NCBI GenBank assembly: GCA_944321345.1
Contig: CALUKY010000004.1
Span: forward strand, 1 to 64,000
DNA: 64,000 nucleotides
Direction of reading: 5' to 3'
Origin: an uncultured Paraprevotella sp.
GTDB taxonomy: Bacteria; Bacteroidota; Bacteroidia; Bacteroidales; Bacteroidaceae
Below, piece by piece: positions 54,195-62,508 of this stretch. Positions within the stretch are counted from its first letter, which is position 1, and every line of letters begins with the position of its first letter. Made by a program: the position numbers and the translations under genes. The notes beneath the pieces are model-generated. The model did no database searches. It had not been told where the DNA came from and worked only from the letters and a program-made list of their open reading frames with translations.

Positions 54195-55334
54195 ATGAAA
54201 AAGAAAAATACAGAATTATTGTCCTTTATTCCTGTTTCTTTACGGGAAACTTTAGGACAGCAGACCGTAAATGATTTGAAAGGAATAGCCAAATGGCTGG
54301 AGCTTTCTTTGAATGCCCGCCTGAGAAAGGGCGAAATTGTAGATTGTCTCTATCACTATTTTCTCGATGATCCTGTATTATGGTTGCGGCGTCTGCCCTT
54401 ACACGATATCCGCCTGCTCCGTTCTTTGGTAGCTTCCGGAAAAAACTGTTCTGTAGAAGTATATAATTTCTTCGGTATATCTACGTTGGAGGATCTGTTT
54501 CTGGTGGACGGGGATTTTTCCGTTCAGGAGGATCTCAAGATGCAGTTTGTTATCAGTAACGAATTGCAGCAGGCTTTACAGGGGATAGACTGGGATTGTA
54601 TTTTATCTGATCCTGGGCAAATTCGGAAATACGAGGTGGAACGTTATATGTATGGTCTGCTGAATCTTTTTGGTCTGTTACGGTTGGAAGATATTCTGGC
54701 AACAGTCTATGAGTTGCTTGATCATAAAATATCGGTAGAGGAAATTCTGGATATCTTTGAAAAGTCTTTGGGATTACGTAACCTGGTTTACATGCATCCG
54801 GATTTTAAGCCTGAGAATGGAGTTTGGTTACACTCCTTTTATATGGATGATCCCGATGAGATTCTTTTAAAACAGTGTGAAAATATAGATACCATGGAAA
54901 CAGCGGCTTTCTCAAAAGAAAAAATTGCAGCAGCCGGAGAAATGCCCTGGATGAACTTTTCACAGTGGATCTCTTCCGACTTGAGGTATTGGATGATGGA
55001 GAAAATGCATTATACGGAAGAAGAAATGCGCTCTGTGTTGTTGTATTTATGGTTCTCCAATCAGTATGACTGTAATCTGTCTTCTTTATTGGCAACTGTG
55101 GTAAACGCCCGTTTAAACACGGCCGAAGATATGAAGGAGGCTTTAGAAACCTTGATCCGCTTCTTGAACGAAACACCGAAATGGATTTTGTTGGGTAATT
55201 CGTCGGAGGAAATTGCCCGTCAGGAAGAGATGGCAAGACAGCCATATGTGGCCCAGCATAAAGTGGGGCGTAATGATCCCTGTCCGTGTGGTAGCGGTCG
55301 AAAATACAAGCAGTGTTGTGGCAAGAAAAATTAG
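54195..55334 (+). CDS. SAP-like/SEC-C domain protein
   Basis: A 379-residue cytoplasmic protein. Near the N-terminus [20 protein letters not shown] is like a SAP-type helix pair, often DNA- or RNA-linked. A long helical middle of unknown kind follows. The end is a clear SEC-C zinc motif: [23 protein letters not shown] also ends SecA and many unrelated proteins and binds zinc and ribosomal or nucleic partners. It is followed 30 bases later by a membrane AraC-type regulator, so they likely form one operon. Exact role unknown. Confidence 0.8.
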   Translation: MKKKNTELLSFIPVSLRETLGQQTVNDLKGIAKWLELSLNARLRKGEIVDCLYHYFLDDPVLWLRRLPLHDIRLLRSLVASGKNCSVEVYNFFGISTLEDLFLVDGDFSVQEDLKMQFVISNELQQALQGIDWDCILSDPGQIRKYEVERYMYGLLNLFGLLRLEDILATVYELLDHKISVEEILDIFEKSLGLRNLVYMHPDFKPENGVWLHSFYMDDPDEILLKQCENIDTMETAAFSKEKIAAAGEMPWMNFSQWISSDLRYWMMEKMHYTEEEMRSVLLYLWFSNQYDCNLSSLLATVVNARLNTAEDMKEALETLIRFLNETPKWILLGNSSEEIARQEEMARQPYVAQHKVGRNDPCPCGSGRKYKQCCGKKN

Positions 55335-55364
55335 AGAAAATCAGTCTAGGCTGTTGGAATCATT

Positions 55365-56471
55365 ATGGGAGTACTATACCTTTCGTTGGAACTTACGCTG
55401 GATCTGATTACCAGTATTCTTGGTGTGTTGCTTATGTGTAAGGCTCGTGATAACGGGCCCAAATTCTGGTGGGGAGGAATTGCCTTTGCCATCGGTGCCG
55501 TGTTTGCCTGGGAAAATATCGGATGGCTGATGATTGTTGCCGAAGAGCCCGAATATCGCTTTACGGATATGCTGAATTTGGAGAAGATGCTCAAATGGTA
55601 TCCGATGGCCAGCATGGTGGCTCTCTTTCCGCTTGCTTCTCTGTATCCGGGATATTTGGCGTGGCGACGGGTGCTACTTTGTTTTTTTCCGTCTTTGGCC
55701 CTGACTCTGATCGGCATCTGCTATATGGTTTTTAATGGATATATGACACCTCTGCGGTCTTTGGCGGACGTCTTACTTTATATGAATCATGTGGATGTGC
55801 GATTGCGTTGTCTGATTTTTATCTTTTCGATTATCACCCCTTTGGCCTTTTTTCTTTATCCTTTGCTCACCCGTAAAGGATATCGGCAGGCAAATTCCAT
55901 GATGTATGTCTTTATCGGTTTTATGTTTGTTTTTCTGATGATCTATGTTCTTTTTACTTTGGACATCAGTTATTTTATCTTTAATTTGTTTGGGGCGACA
56001 GCCATTGTGTTTGCTTTTTTCTTTTCCTTGCAGTATATGAAACGGGAAAATCCCTTTTCTGTCTGTATGTATGATTCTGAGAAGGATGGGGTTCCGGAGT
56101 TTTGTTCATCTCCTCCTTTGCCGTTGTTTCAAGAGATTGACCGTCTGTTTCAGGAGAATCCTCTTTTTGCAACACCACATTATACGATTAAGGAATTGTC
56201 TGAGGAGTTACAAGTACGGGAATATCGTCTTTCTGAAGCTATCAAGTCGGCCGGATACAGCAGTTTTCGGGAGTATATGAATGATCTGAGATTGGAGTAT
56301 TTTCGACTACTGTCTCAGAAATATCCGGACAAAAATATAAAAGAGCTTATCTTTCTTTCCGGTTTTAATTCCCGGGCAACCTTTTATCGTAATTTTTCGG
56401 ATAAATACGGTATGTCGCCAAGCAGGTTTTTGGAAAATTTGCATAATCGTAAAAATGATATGAATTTTTAA
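55365..56471 (+). CDS. Membrane-embedded AraC-family transcriptional regulator
   Basis: A 368-residue protein. The first 230 residues hold about seven hydrophobic helices, with soluble loops between them. The C-terminal 110 residues are an AraC/XylS double helix-turn-helix: YTIKELSEELQVREYRLSEA, IKSAGYSSFREYMNDLRLEY and IKELIFLSGFNSRATFYRNF then FSDKYGMSPSRFLENL. A membrane sensor fused directly to a DNA-binding domain would act as a one-component system at the membrane. It follows the SEC-C gene by 30 bases. Signal and targets are unknown. The stop overlaps the start of its terminator. Confidence 0.88.
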   Translation: MGVLYLSLELTLDLITSILGVLLMCKARDNGPKFWWGGIAFAIGAVFAWENIGWLMIVAEEPEYRFTDMLNLEKMLKWYPMASMVALFPLASLYPGYLAWRRVLLCFFPSLALTLIGICYMVFNGYMTPLRSLADVLLYMNHVDVRLRCLIFIFSIITPLAFFLYPLLTRKGYRQANSMMYVFIGFMFVFLMIYVLFTLDISYFIFNLFGATAIVFAFFFSLQYMKRENPFSVCMYDSEKDGVPEFCSSPPLPLFQEIDRLFQENPLFATPHYTIKELSEELQVREYRLSEAIKSAGYSSFREYMNDLRLEYFRLLSQKYPDKNIKELIFLSGFNSRATFYRNFSDKYGMSPSRFLENLHNRKNDMNF

Positions 56472-56515
56472 AACAAAAGATGTCTCATTCCGGCAAATGA
56501 GACATCTTTTGTTTT
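56470..56515 (+). terminator. Terminator of the SEC-C/AraC operon
   Basis: A perfect 19-bp stem (56470-56488 with 56497-56515) around a short loop, ending in a T-rich arm. It overlaps the last base of the regulator's stop codon region. Confidence 0.9.
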
Positions 56516-56617
56516 AATAGTCTATTTAAAATTCTTAATTTTAAATCAACAAAGTATTTTGGGGATATTTGTTTCTTATCCCTAATTTGATATTATAGTT
56601 TTACAAAAATCATTACA

Positions 56618-59101
56618 ATGAAGCCTATGAAAACAAAACTTTTACTTTTTGTATTAATGATGTGGTTGCCATGGTGTGCAAAGGCGCAGGATCAGGGAAC
56701 CATATACCGAGTATCGCTTACCGATTTACCGGAAGGTATGGAGAAGGAGCAGGTATTTGTCACGATGATCAAGTATCAAGATGGAGATTTCGGTGAAGCT
56801 TTTTCGATGTTTTATGATCAGGAATCGGATTCGTATGTCTTTCAGGATGATGACCAATCTTTGAAAGATTGTTCTCAGGTGAAGGTTGAGGTATACTCTT
56901 ATTATTTATTGACCCAGGGAGAATTCTGGGATTGGACATTAGATGCTCAGGCGGAAGAACAACAGAAAAGCATTTCCTTGAAGGACTACCGGAAAGTCCG
57001 TTTTGATATCGAGAACGGATGGAATTTTTTGGAAAGAGAAGACGAGAACAAATATTGTACCATCGGTTTTAGAGTAGCTCTCTCTACTGATTCTTGGGCC
57101 AGATGGGTTCCTGTTCTTGGTTCGGGTAATTGGGTAGATTCTCCCGAAAAGGAGGAATATTATATTTATGCCAAACCTGGTTCGTATTATTGGCAAGGTA
57201 ACATCAAGCGAACTCCCGATGACAGAAGCTTGGAGGTTCCTTATCAATCTTTTACAGTACCTGAAGCAGGAGATGCACTAATAAAACTGGATTTGGAACA
57301 GAATTCAGTGATTACCTTTAATGTGAAGAATATAGCCTCAGATATTCTTTCATATCATGTAAATCTTTACAATAATGGTGAAGGTGATGAATTATATAAT
57401 CCGATATGCTCACTTGACTCAGATAACGAAACCGTGTCTGTTTTGATGCCTATGGATAAAACCTTCCGATGGAAGTGCGAGACAGTAGGTTCTACTTCGC
57501 ACTATTATCCCCAGATGGGATGTTTTGCAACAGATGCCGCAGAAATAACGGTGGATATTGACTATTCGGAGTATGTAAAGCATCATGTTCTTTTAAAGGG
57601 GATGGACAGTTGGACTTCAGGAGGAGTACGGGTGGATTTTGGAGGTAATTCAGATAGCTGGGATTGTGAATTGTTATGTGACGTAGAAAATCAGGCAATC
57701 TATCTGCCTCGGGATAATTATCGGATAGTATCTACGGTTTCAGATATTTATTCTTCTGAAAATGACCAAGAGTATTATACAGCTTTTCCTATCATTCAGT
57801 ATCTTACTGTCGATCAGGAAAAAGACTTTGTGGTGGATATCAGTTCTTATCATCGTGTAAAGGTTCTGTACAACGGTGAGTCATGTGAAGTAAACTTGAT
57901 TGGTGAAGATGCACCGGCCATGGAGAGTATTTTTGGAAGCCATTTTCTTTTGCCTGACGGAAGATATCATGTTTATAGTGCCAACTATGAAGAAGAAGTT
58001 TCTTTGGAGCAGTATTTCAATGTATCCGGAGCCGACAAAGACGTTATCATGGAATATAATCCGGCCGATTATACTTCACTTACGGTCAATATCAAGAATA
58101 TAAACTCAACATGGCTTCCGAATGTTCTTGGGAGAGAGATGTATTTTGAGTTATATCAGGATGGCGAAGCCGTAGATGATATGTCTTTTATTTTGACTAC
58201 CGGTGACAATTCTCGTACCTGGAAATATAAAAAGGGAACCTATACTTACAAGATTTATTCCTGGCCTGATTCGCAGCAGGAATATTTTATTCCGATGACA
58301 GGCACCCTGGAACTTTCTGGTCAGGAGCAAGTTCTGGATATTGATTTGGAAGATTTATGCTATGTTCCGATCGAAATTACTAATGATAAGCAGGAAGTAA
58401 TTGAGTCGGTGAATATTTTGGTTGACAAGGACTTGGACAATCTTGATAATATAGAGCAACCGGATGCTAAAGTGATTGCTTGGCCGGGAAAATATAAATT
58501 TACTTTCTTTACAGCCGGTTATGCAACGAAAACGCAGGAGTTTTCTATCGGAAAACGTACACAGAGCTTGGAAGTTACCATGACTCCTGCTGAGGTATAT
58601 CCTCTGTTTATCTATTTGTACGGTATGCATGAATTTGCGTCTGCAACCGTTACCGTAGATGGAGTCGGCTCCTATCAGATTGTCGATGGTTTGGAGTATG
58701 CGGGAGATTTAACTCCGTTTTTGGGAGTCAAGACCGGTACTTATAAACTGACGGTAACGGCTCCTGGGTATGAAACCCATACTCAAATGATCGATGTGAA
58801 CGAGGCGAACTATTTCGAAGAAGATGGTGGCGTTGTTTACGAAGTGCGTATGAAGGTCAGCGGAACGTCTGTGGTAAGCATCGAGCAGGCTGCTAAACCG
58901 GAGGTTTCAGTTTTACAGAACAGAATCTGTGTCAAGGCTCAGCAGGAATGCCGTATGATGGTTTATAATCTGAACGGTATTTGCGTTGCTTCTGCACAAG
59001 GAAAGCAGATGATGACCGAAGCATTACCATCCGGTATCTATATCGTCAAGACAGCTTCTTCAGCTGGAGTGAGTGTGAAGAAAGTAGTAGTAGGTAAATA
59101 A
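56618..59101 (+). CDS. Large secreted protein with repeated beta domains and sorting-type tail
   Basis: An 827-residue exported protein with a signal peptide (KTKLLLFVLMMWLPWCAKAQ, cut near AKA-Q). It is Asp, Tyr and Ser rich, with repeated beta-sandwich-like units of about 100 residues, e.g. YTSLTVNIKNINSTWLP and NSVITFNVKNIASDILSYHV. The end MMVYNLNGICVAS, then LPSGIYIVKTASSAGVSVKK, resembles a type IX secretion sorting domain. I do not recognise a catalytic family. In-frame ATG at 56627 is an equally good start. It is followed by a terminator. Confidence 0.7.
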   Translation: MKPMKTKLLLFVLMMWLPWCAKAQDQGTIYRVSLTDLPEGMEKEQVFVTMIKYQDGDFGEAFSMFYDQESDSYVFQDDDQSLKDCSQVKVEVYSYYLLTQGEFWDWTLDAQAEEQQKSISLKDYRKVRFDIENGWNFLEREDENKYCTIGFRVALSTDSWARWVPVLGSGNWVDSPEKEEYYIYAKPGSYYWQGNIKRTPDDRSLEVPYQSFTVPEAGDALIKLDLEQNSVITFNVKNIASDILSYHVNLYNNGEGDELYNPICSLDSDNETVSVLMPMDKTFRWKCETVGSTSHYYPQMGCFATDAAEITVDIDYSEYVKHHVLLKGMDSWTSGGVRVDFGGNSDSWDCELLCDVENQAIYLPRDNYRIVSTVSDIYSSENDQEYYTAFPIIQYLTVDQEKDFVVDISSYHRVKVLYNGESCEVNLIGEDAPAMESIFGSHFLLPDGRYHVYSANYEEEVSLEQYFNVSGADKDVIMEYNPADYTSLTVNIKNINSTWLPNVLGREMYFELYQDGEAVDDMSFILTTGDNSRTWKYKKGTYTYKIYSWPDSQQEYFIPMTGTLELSGQEQVLDIDLEDLCYVPIEITNDKQEVIESVNILVDKDLDNLDNIEQPDAKVIAWPGKYKFTFFTAGYATKTQEFSIGKRTQSLEVTMTPAEVYPLFIYLYGMHEFASATVTVDGVGSYQIVDGLEYAGDLTPFLGVKTGTYKLTVTAPGYETHTQMIDVNEANYFEEDGGVVYEVRMKVSGTSVVSIEQAAKPEVSVLQNRICVKAQQECRMMVYNLNGICVASAQGKQMMTEALPSGIYIVKTASSAGVSVKKVVVGK

Positions 59102-59107
59102 ACTTTC

Positions 59108-59158
59108 AGAAAAGAACCATAGTCAGTCTCGGACTTGAATATGGTTCTTTTCTTTTTG
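59108..59158 (+). terminator. Terminator of the secreted protein gene
   Basis: A perfect 14-bp stem (59108-59121 with 59140-59153), then TTTTG. Confidence 0.85.
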
Positions 59159-59181
59159 TGTTCCCATTCTATGGTAAAATC

Positions 59182-59291
59182 TTTCCCGTTAAATGAATAT
59201 TATCTTCCCGTCGATAATGAATTATTTCTCCGTCGGTAATGAATTACTTTCCTGACGGTAAAGTTTTACTCTGCCGTCAGTAATTTGAAAA
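59182..59291 (+). repeat. Five degenerate 22-nt tandem repeats
   Basis: The core GTCGGTAA recurs with a 22-base period: positions 59188, 59210, 59232, 59254 and 59276 begin variants GTTAAATG, GTCGATAA, GTCGGTAA, GACGGTAA and GTCAGTAA. Units 2 and 3 share TAATGAATTA. The last two units also form a hairpin, CTGACGG with CCGTCAG. The rest of 59102-59529 is AT-rich with no gene; TATCTTTA near 59484 is a weak promoter-like match for the next gene. Confidence 0.65.
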
Positions 59292-59529
59292 ACACATGTT
59301 GCCTAGAAAGTTTTTTATACTTCACTGAAACGTAGAAACCGATAATTTGCATATGTTTCATGCAGTTCATGTATGGAGATTTTTTGTAGTTTCTAAGGAG
59401 AGATTTCTTTTGGTTCGCAGTGCTTTTTGAGGTTTAAAGTAATTTAGTATTTTAAAAGCGGTTTCTTCAGACAGTTTGTTGTATCTTTATCTTTCAAAAC
59501 CTTTATTACTAAATATATTGCTTTAAATC

Positions 59530-61734
59530 ATGAACCGAAAAAACATTTTCAGACGTTTGGCTTGTGTGTCGTTGCTTCTGGCTGTTTCGGCTGGTGTCGG
59601 TGCACAGCAACCCGTTTCAATAGTTCCCAAACCTTTACATCTGGAGCAGACAGAAGAACAGTTTGTCTTGAAGTCCGGAATGACCATTGCCTGTGAAGAA
59701 GGCTTGAAAGAGCAGGCTGAATATTTAAGTCAGATGTTGCGTCAGGCTACGGGATGGGAAATCAAGGTACGCCCTGATTCCCGAAAAGGAAATATAGTCT
59801 TGGCATTGGATACCGTGGCTAATAAACATTCCGAAGGATATTCTCTGTCGGTGGATAAGAAAAGCATCCGGATTTCCGGTGCCGATGAGGCCGGAGTATT
59901 TTATGGCTTGCAGACTTTGTTGCAGCTATTCCCGAAAGAGGTGTATCGGAACAGTCTGGCCGGTCAGATAATGTGGACCGTTCCAGGAGTGCAGATCGTG
60001 GATCATCCTGAGCGTCCTTGGCGAGGCATGATGCTCGATGTGGCCCGTTATTTCTATGATAAGGAGTTTGTCAAGAAGTTCATCGATATGATGGCTATGT
60101 ATAAACTCAACAAGCTTCAGTTTCATTTGATCGATGATTCCGGATGGCGTCTGGAAATCAAGAAATATCCCCGTCTGACTGAAGTGGGAGCGTGGGCCGG
60201 TCCCGACAGCCGTCGTTTGGGAGGCTATTACACCCAGGATGATATCCGGGAAATTCTGGAATATGCCCGTTTGCGGCAGGTAGAGGTCGTTCCGGAGATT
60301 GAGTTCCCGGCCCACATGCTTTCGGCCGTAGTGGCTTATCCCTGGTTGGGCTGTACGGGCAAGCAGCACGAAGTGCCCGACCAGCATTTCATCAGTCGTG
60401 ATCTGCTTTGTGTCGGCAAGGAAAGTTCCTATCAGTTCCTGAAGGACGTGCTCGATGAAACGGTGGCGCTCTTCCCGTCGCAATATATCAATATCGGTGG
60501 AGATGAGGCTGTTTATACCAACTGGGAGCAGTGCCCGCGCTGTCAGGAAGTCATGAAGCGAGAGGGACTGAGCAAGGCTTCGGAATTGCAGGGATATCTC
60601 ACCAATGTAGTGGCTGATATGATGAAGAAAAAGAACCGTACGGTGATTGGTTGGGAAGAGATTATCCAGCGTGGAAAACTGAATGAGCAGGTGGTGGCTC
60701 TGATGTGGCACAATGTAGGTGATACGATTCAGGCCACACGTACCGGACATAAGGCGATTCTGACTCCGGCCACACATCTTTATTTTGATTTTCCTGAGAG
60801 TCGTACTCCTGGTGAGGTGAAGGCTGCAACCTGGATGCCGCCAATTTCTTTGGAAAAGTGCTATGGAATAGAAGTCAACGATTATAGCCCGGAGTCTACT
60901 GTGATGGGTGTGCAGGGATGTTTCTGGAGTGATCAGTTCATTCACGGTACCGTACTTCAGGAAATTACTCCCCTGAATGAAAACCGTTCCGAGCAGTATG
61001 CTGAATATCTGATATTTCCACGTATGCTGGCGCTGGCCGAAGTGGCCTGGTTGCCTAAAGAGGAAAGAAAATATGCCGATTTTGCGGAGCGCATGACACT
61101 TCAGTATGCTAAACTGGATGCCAAGGGGTGTAACTATCGTGTGCCCGAACCGAAAATCCAGTCGATGACTCAGGAGGGAGACAGTCTGTGCTTCACGCTG
61201 ACTCCGACGGTTGCAGATGCTCCGATCCGCTATACGACCAACGGCAGTTATCCGACAATTCATTCTGCGGTTTACAGCGGTCCGGTGCGGGTGAAGAATA
61301 AAGCTGATTTCCATGCCATGACTGTAGTTGACAACCGTCATTATTCTCTACCCATTTATTTTGCGCCCGATTATTCAGCCTATAAGCAGTACGGTGAGTT
61401 CACTGCAGAGTGGAAGCCTCTTCAGGTACAGACTTCGCCTTCAAAATGGCGCTTTGAGTGCACCGGAAAGATTTCCGGAAACGGAGAATATGAAATAGCT
61501 TTCATTCAGACCGGCGGACAGAACGTTTTGAATCTGGGTAATCTGTCGCTGTGGAAGCGTGATGAGAAACTGGCTGAAATCACGATGAATCAGTCATCAC
61601 AGGTTGATAAGCCGGTTGTCGGTTCGTTTAAAGTGGATGCTTTCGAGGCCGGAACTCCCTTCTATATTGAGGTAGAAGCTTGCGGAGTAAACGGAAATGA
61701 TACCAAAGGACTCGTATTTATCCGTAAAAAATAA
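59530..61734 (+). CDS. Beta-N-acetylhexosaminidase (GH20)
   Basis: A 734-residue exported glycosidase that releases terminal GlcNAc or GalNAc from glycans. Signal peptide to about residue 25 (SAGVGA-QQ). A GH20b non-catalytic domain follows (about 28-165), then the GH20 barrel with YINIGGDEAVYTNWEQCPRC containing the catalytic pair D325-E326, and WLPKEERKYADFAER near its end. The last 200 residues form a chitobiase/F5-8-like beta module (PIRYTTNGSYPTIHSAVYSG). It would act on host mucin or other glycans in the periplasm or on the surface. No SusC/D genes are adjacent. Confidence 0.95.
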   Translation: MNRKNIFRRLACVSLLLAVSAGVGAQQPVSIVPKPLHLEQTEEQFVLKSGMTIACEEGLKEQAEYLSQMLRQATGWEIKVRPDSRKGNIVLALDTVANKHSEGYSLSVDKKSIRISGADEAGVFYGLQTLLQLFPKEVYRNSLAGQIMWTVPGVQIVDHPERPWRGMMLDVARYFYDKEFVKKFIDMMAMYKLNKLQFHLIDDSGWRLEIKKYPRLTEVGAWAGPDSRRLGGYYTQDDIREILEYARLRQVEVVPEIEFPAHMLSAVVAYPWLGCTGKQHEVPDQHFISRDLLCVGKESSYQFLKDVLDETVALFPSQYINIGGDEAVYTNWEQCPRCQEVMKREGLSKASELQGYLTNVVADMMKKKNRTVIGWEEIIQRGKLNEQVVALMWHNVGDTIQATRTGHKAILTPATHLYFDFPESRTPGEVKAATWMPPISLEKCYGIEVNDYSPESTVMGVQGCFWSDQFIHGTVLQEITPLNENRSEQYAEYLIFPRMLALAEVAWLPKEERKYADFAERMTLQYAKLDAKGCNYRVPEPKIQSMTQEGDSLCFTLTPTVADAPIRYTTNGSYPTIHSAVYSGPVRVKNKADFHAMTVVDNRHYSLPIYFAPDYSAYKQYGEFTAEWKPLQVQTSPSKWRFECTGKISGNGEYEIAFIQTGGQNVLNLGNLSLWKRDEKLAEITMNQSSQVDKPVVGSFKVDAFEAGTPFYIEVEACGVNGNDTKGLVFIRKK

Positions 61735-61989
61735 TCTGATGATGTATCACTTCCTCTTGCTTGACTTTTATGTACTTGCATAAATATCAGGCAGGAGGAT
61801 TATTTTATCTACAGGTCTGTAATGAATGGATTATCTGTAGAGCTTGTGATGACAAACAATAAAAATTCTGCATGCTCATTAAACCATTTTCTTATTTGAT
61901 AATCAAAAGATAAAATGCTTAACAAATGGTCTTTGAGGATTGTTTTTAATGCAGAACAAATTAATGATAAACTTTAATATGAAAAAATC

Positions 61990-62436
61990 ATGAGATTCAG
62001 AATTTGTATGTTAGGAATGGCCCTTTTCTTTGGGGGAGTAAGTGAAGGAGGACTATTGTCTCTTTCTGCGGCAGAAACAGCTCAGGTGGTAACGCGCGGT
62101 AAACCGGGACGACCGGATAGAGATCGCTATGATCATCACCGCAAAGAGTATAAGAAAAGGAAAGATCATCACATCAAGAAAATTCCTCCGCACTATACTA
62201 AGGTATATCATGGAAAGAAATGTTATTATTACCATGATGGTTTTTATTATCGTCCATGTGCCGGAGGATATTATGAGCGTTTCCGTCCCTTTATCGGAAT
62301 GATCGTATCTGTATTGCCCCGGAGGGTGCATGTGGTGCATCGCCACGGTCAGGAATATCTGGTTTGCGAAGGAATATTCTATAAGAGGATTCATACCCGT
62401 TATGGCTTCCGCTATAAAGTTGTAGGGTTTGCATAA
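61990..62436 (+). CDS. Small secreted DUF6515-like protein
   Basis: A 148-residue exported protein. A signal peptide (CMLGMALFFGGVSEGGLLSL, cut near SAA-E) precedes a basic, Tyr- and His-rich region (DRYDHHRKEYKKRKDHH, KCYYYHDGFYYRPC) and the repeated YxxxGxFYxR units (GGYYERFRPF, CEGIFYKRIHTRYGF). This is the plan of the family I know as DUF6515, found in secreted Bacteroidetes proteins of unknown role; the name is from memory. Richness in His and Tyr could support metal or surface binding. Confidence 0.65.
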   Translation: MRFRICMLGMALFFGGVSEGGLLSLSAAETAQVVTRGKPGRPDRDRYDHHRKEYKKRKDHHIKKIPPHYTKVYHGKKCYYYHDGFYYRPCAGGYYERFRPFIGMIVSVLPRRVHVVHRHGQEYLVCEGIFYKRIHTRYGFRYKVVGFA

Positions 62437-62444
62437 AAAGAAAA

Positions 62445-62490
62445 GAAGATGCCCCGAAGTCAGTTGACTTTCGGGGCATCTTCATTATTT
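62445..62490. terminator. Bidirectional terminator between convergent genes
   Basis: GAAGATGCCCCGAA (62445-62458) pairs with TTCGGGGCATCTTC (62470-62483). T-rich flanks on both strands suit termination of the DUF6515-like gene and of the oxidoreductase gene. Confidence 0.85.
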
Positions 62491-62508
62491 GAGTTATGTG
62501 AATTCTAA

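Noticed and set aside
59182..59291. CRISPR-like array
   Set aside because: The 22-nt units are contiguous and degenerate with no unique spacers, and no cas genes are present.
59926..61341. 471-codon open frame on the minus strand inside the GH20 gene
   Set aside because: It lies fully antisense to the hexosaminidase catalytic domain and is His-rich and low-complexity with no family pattern.
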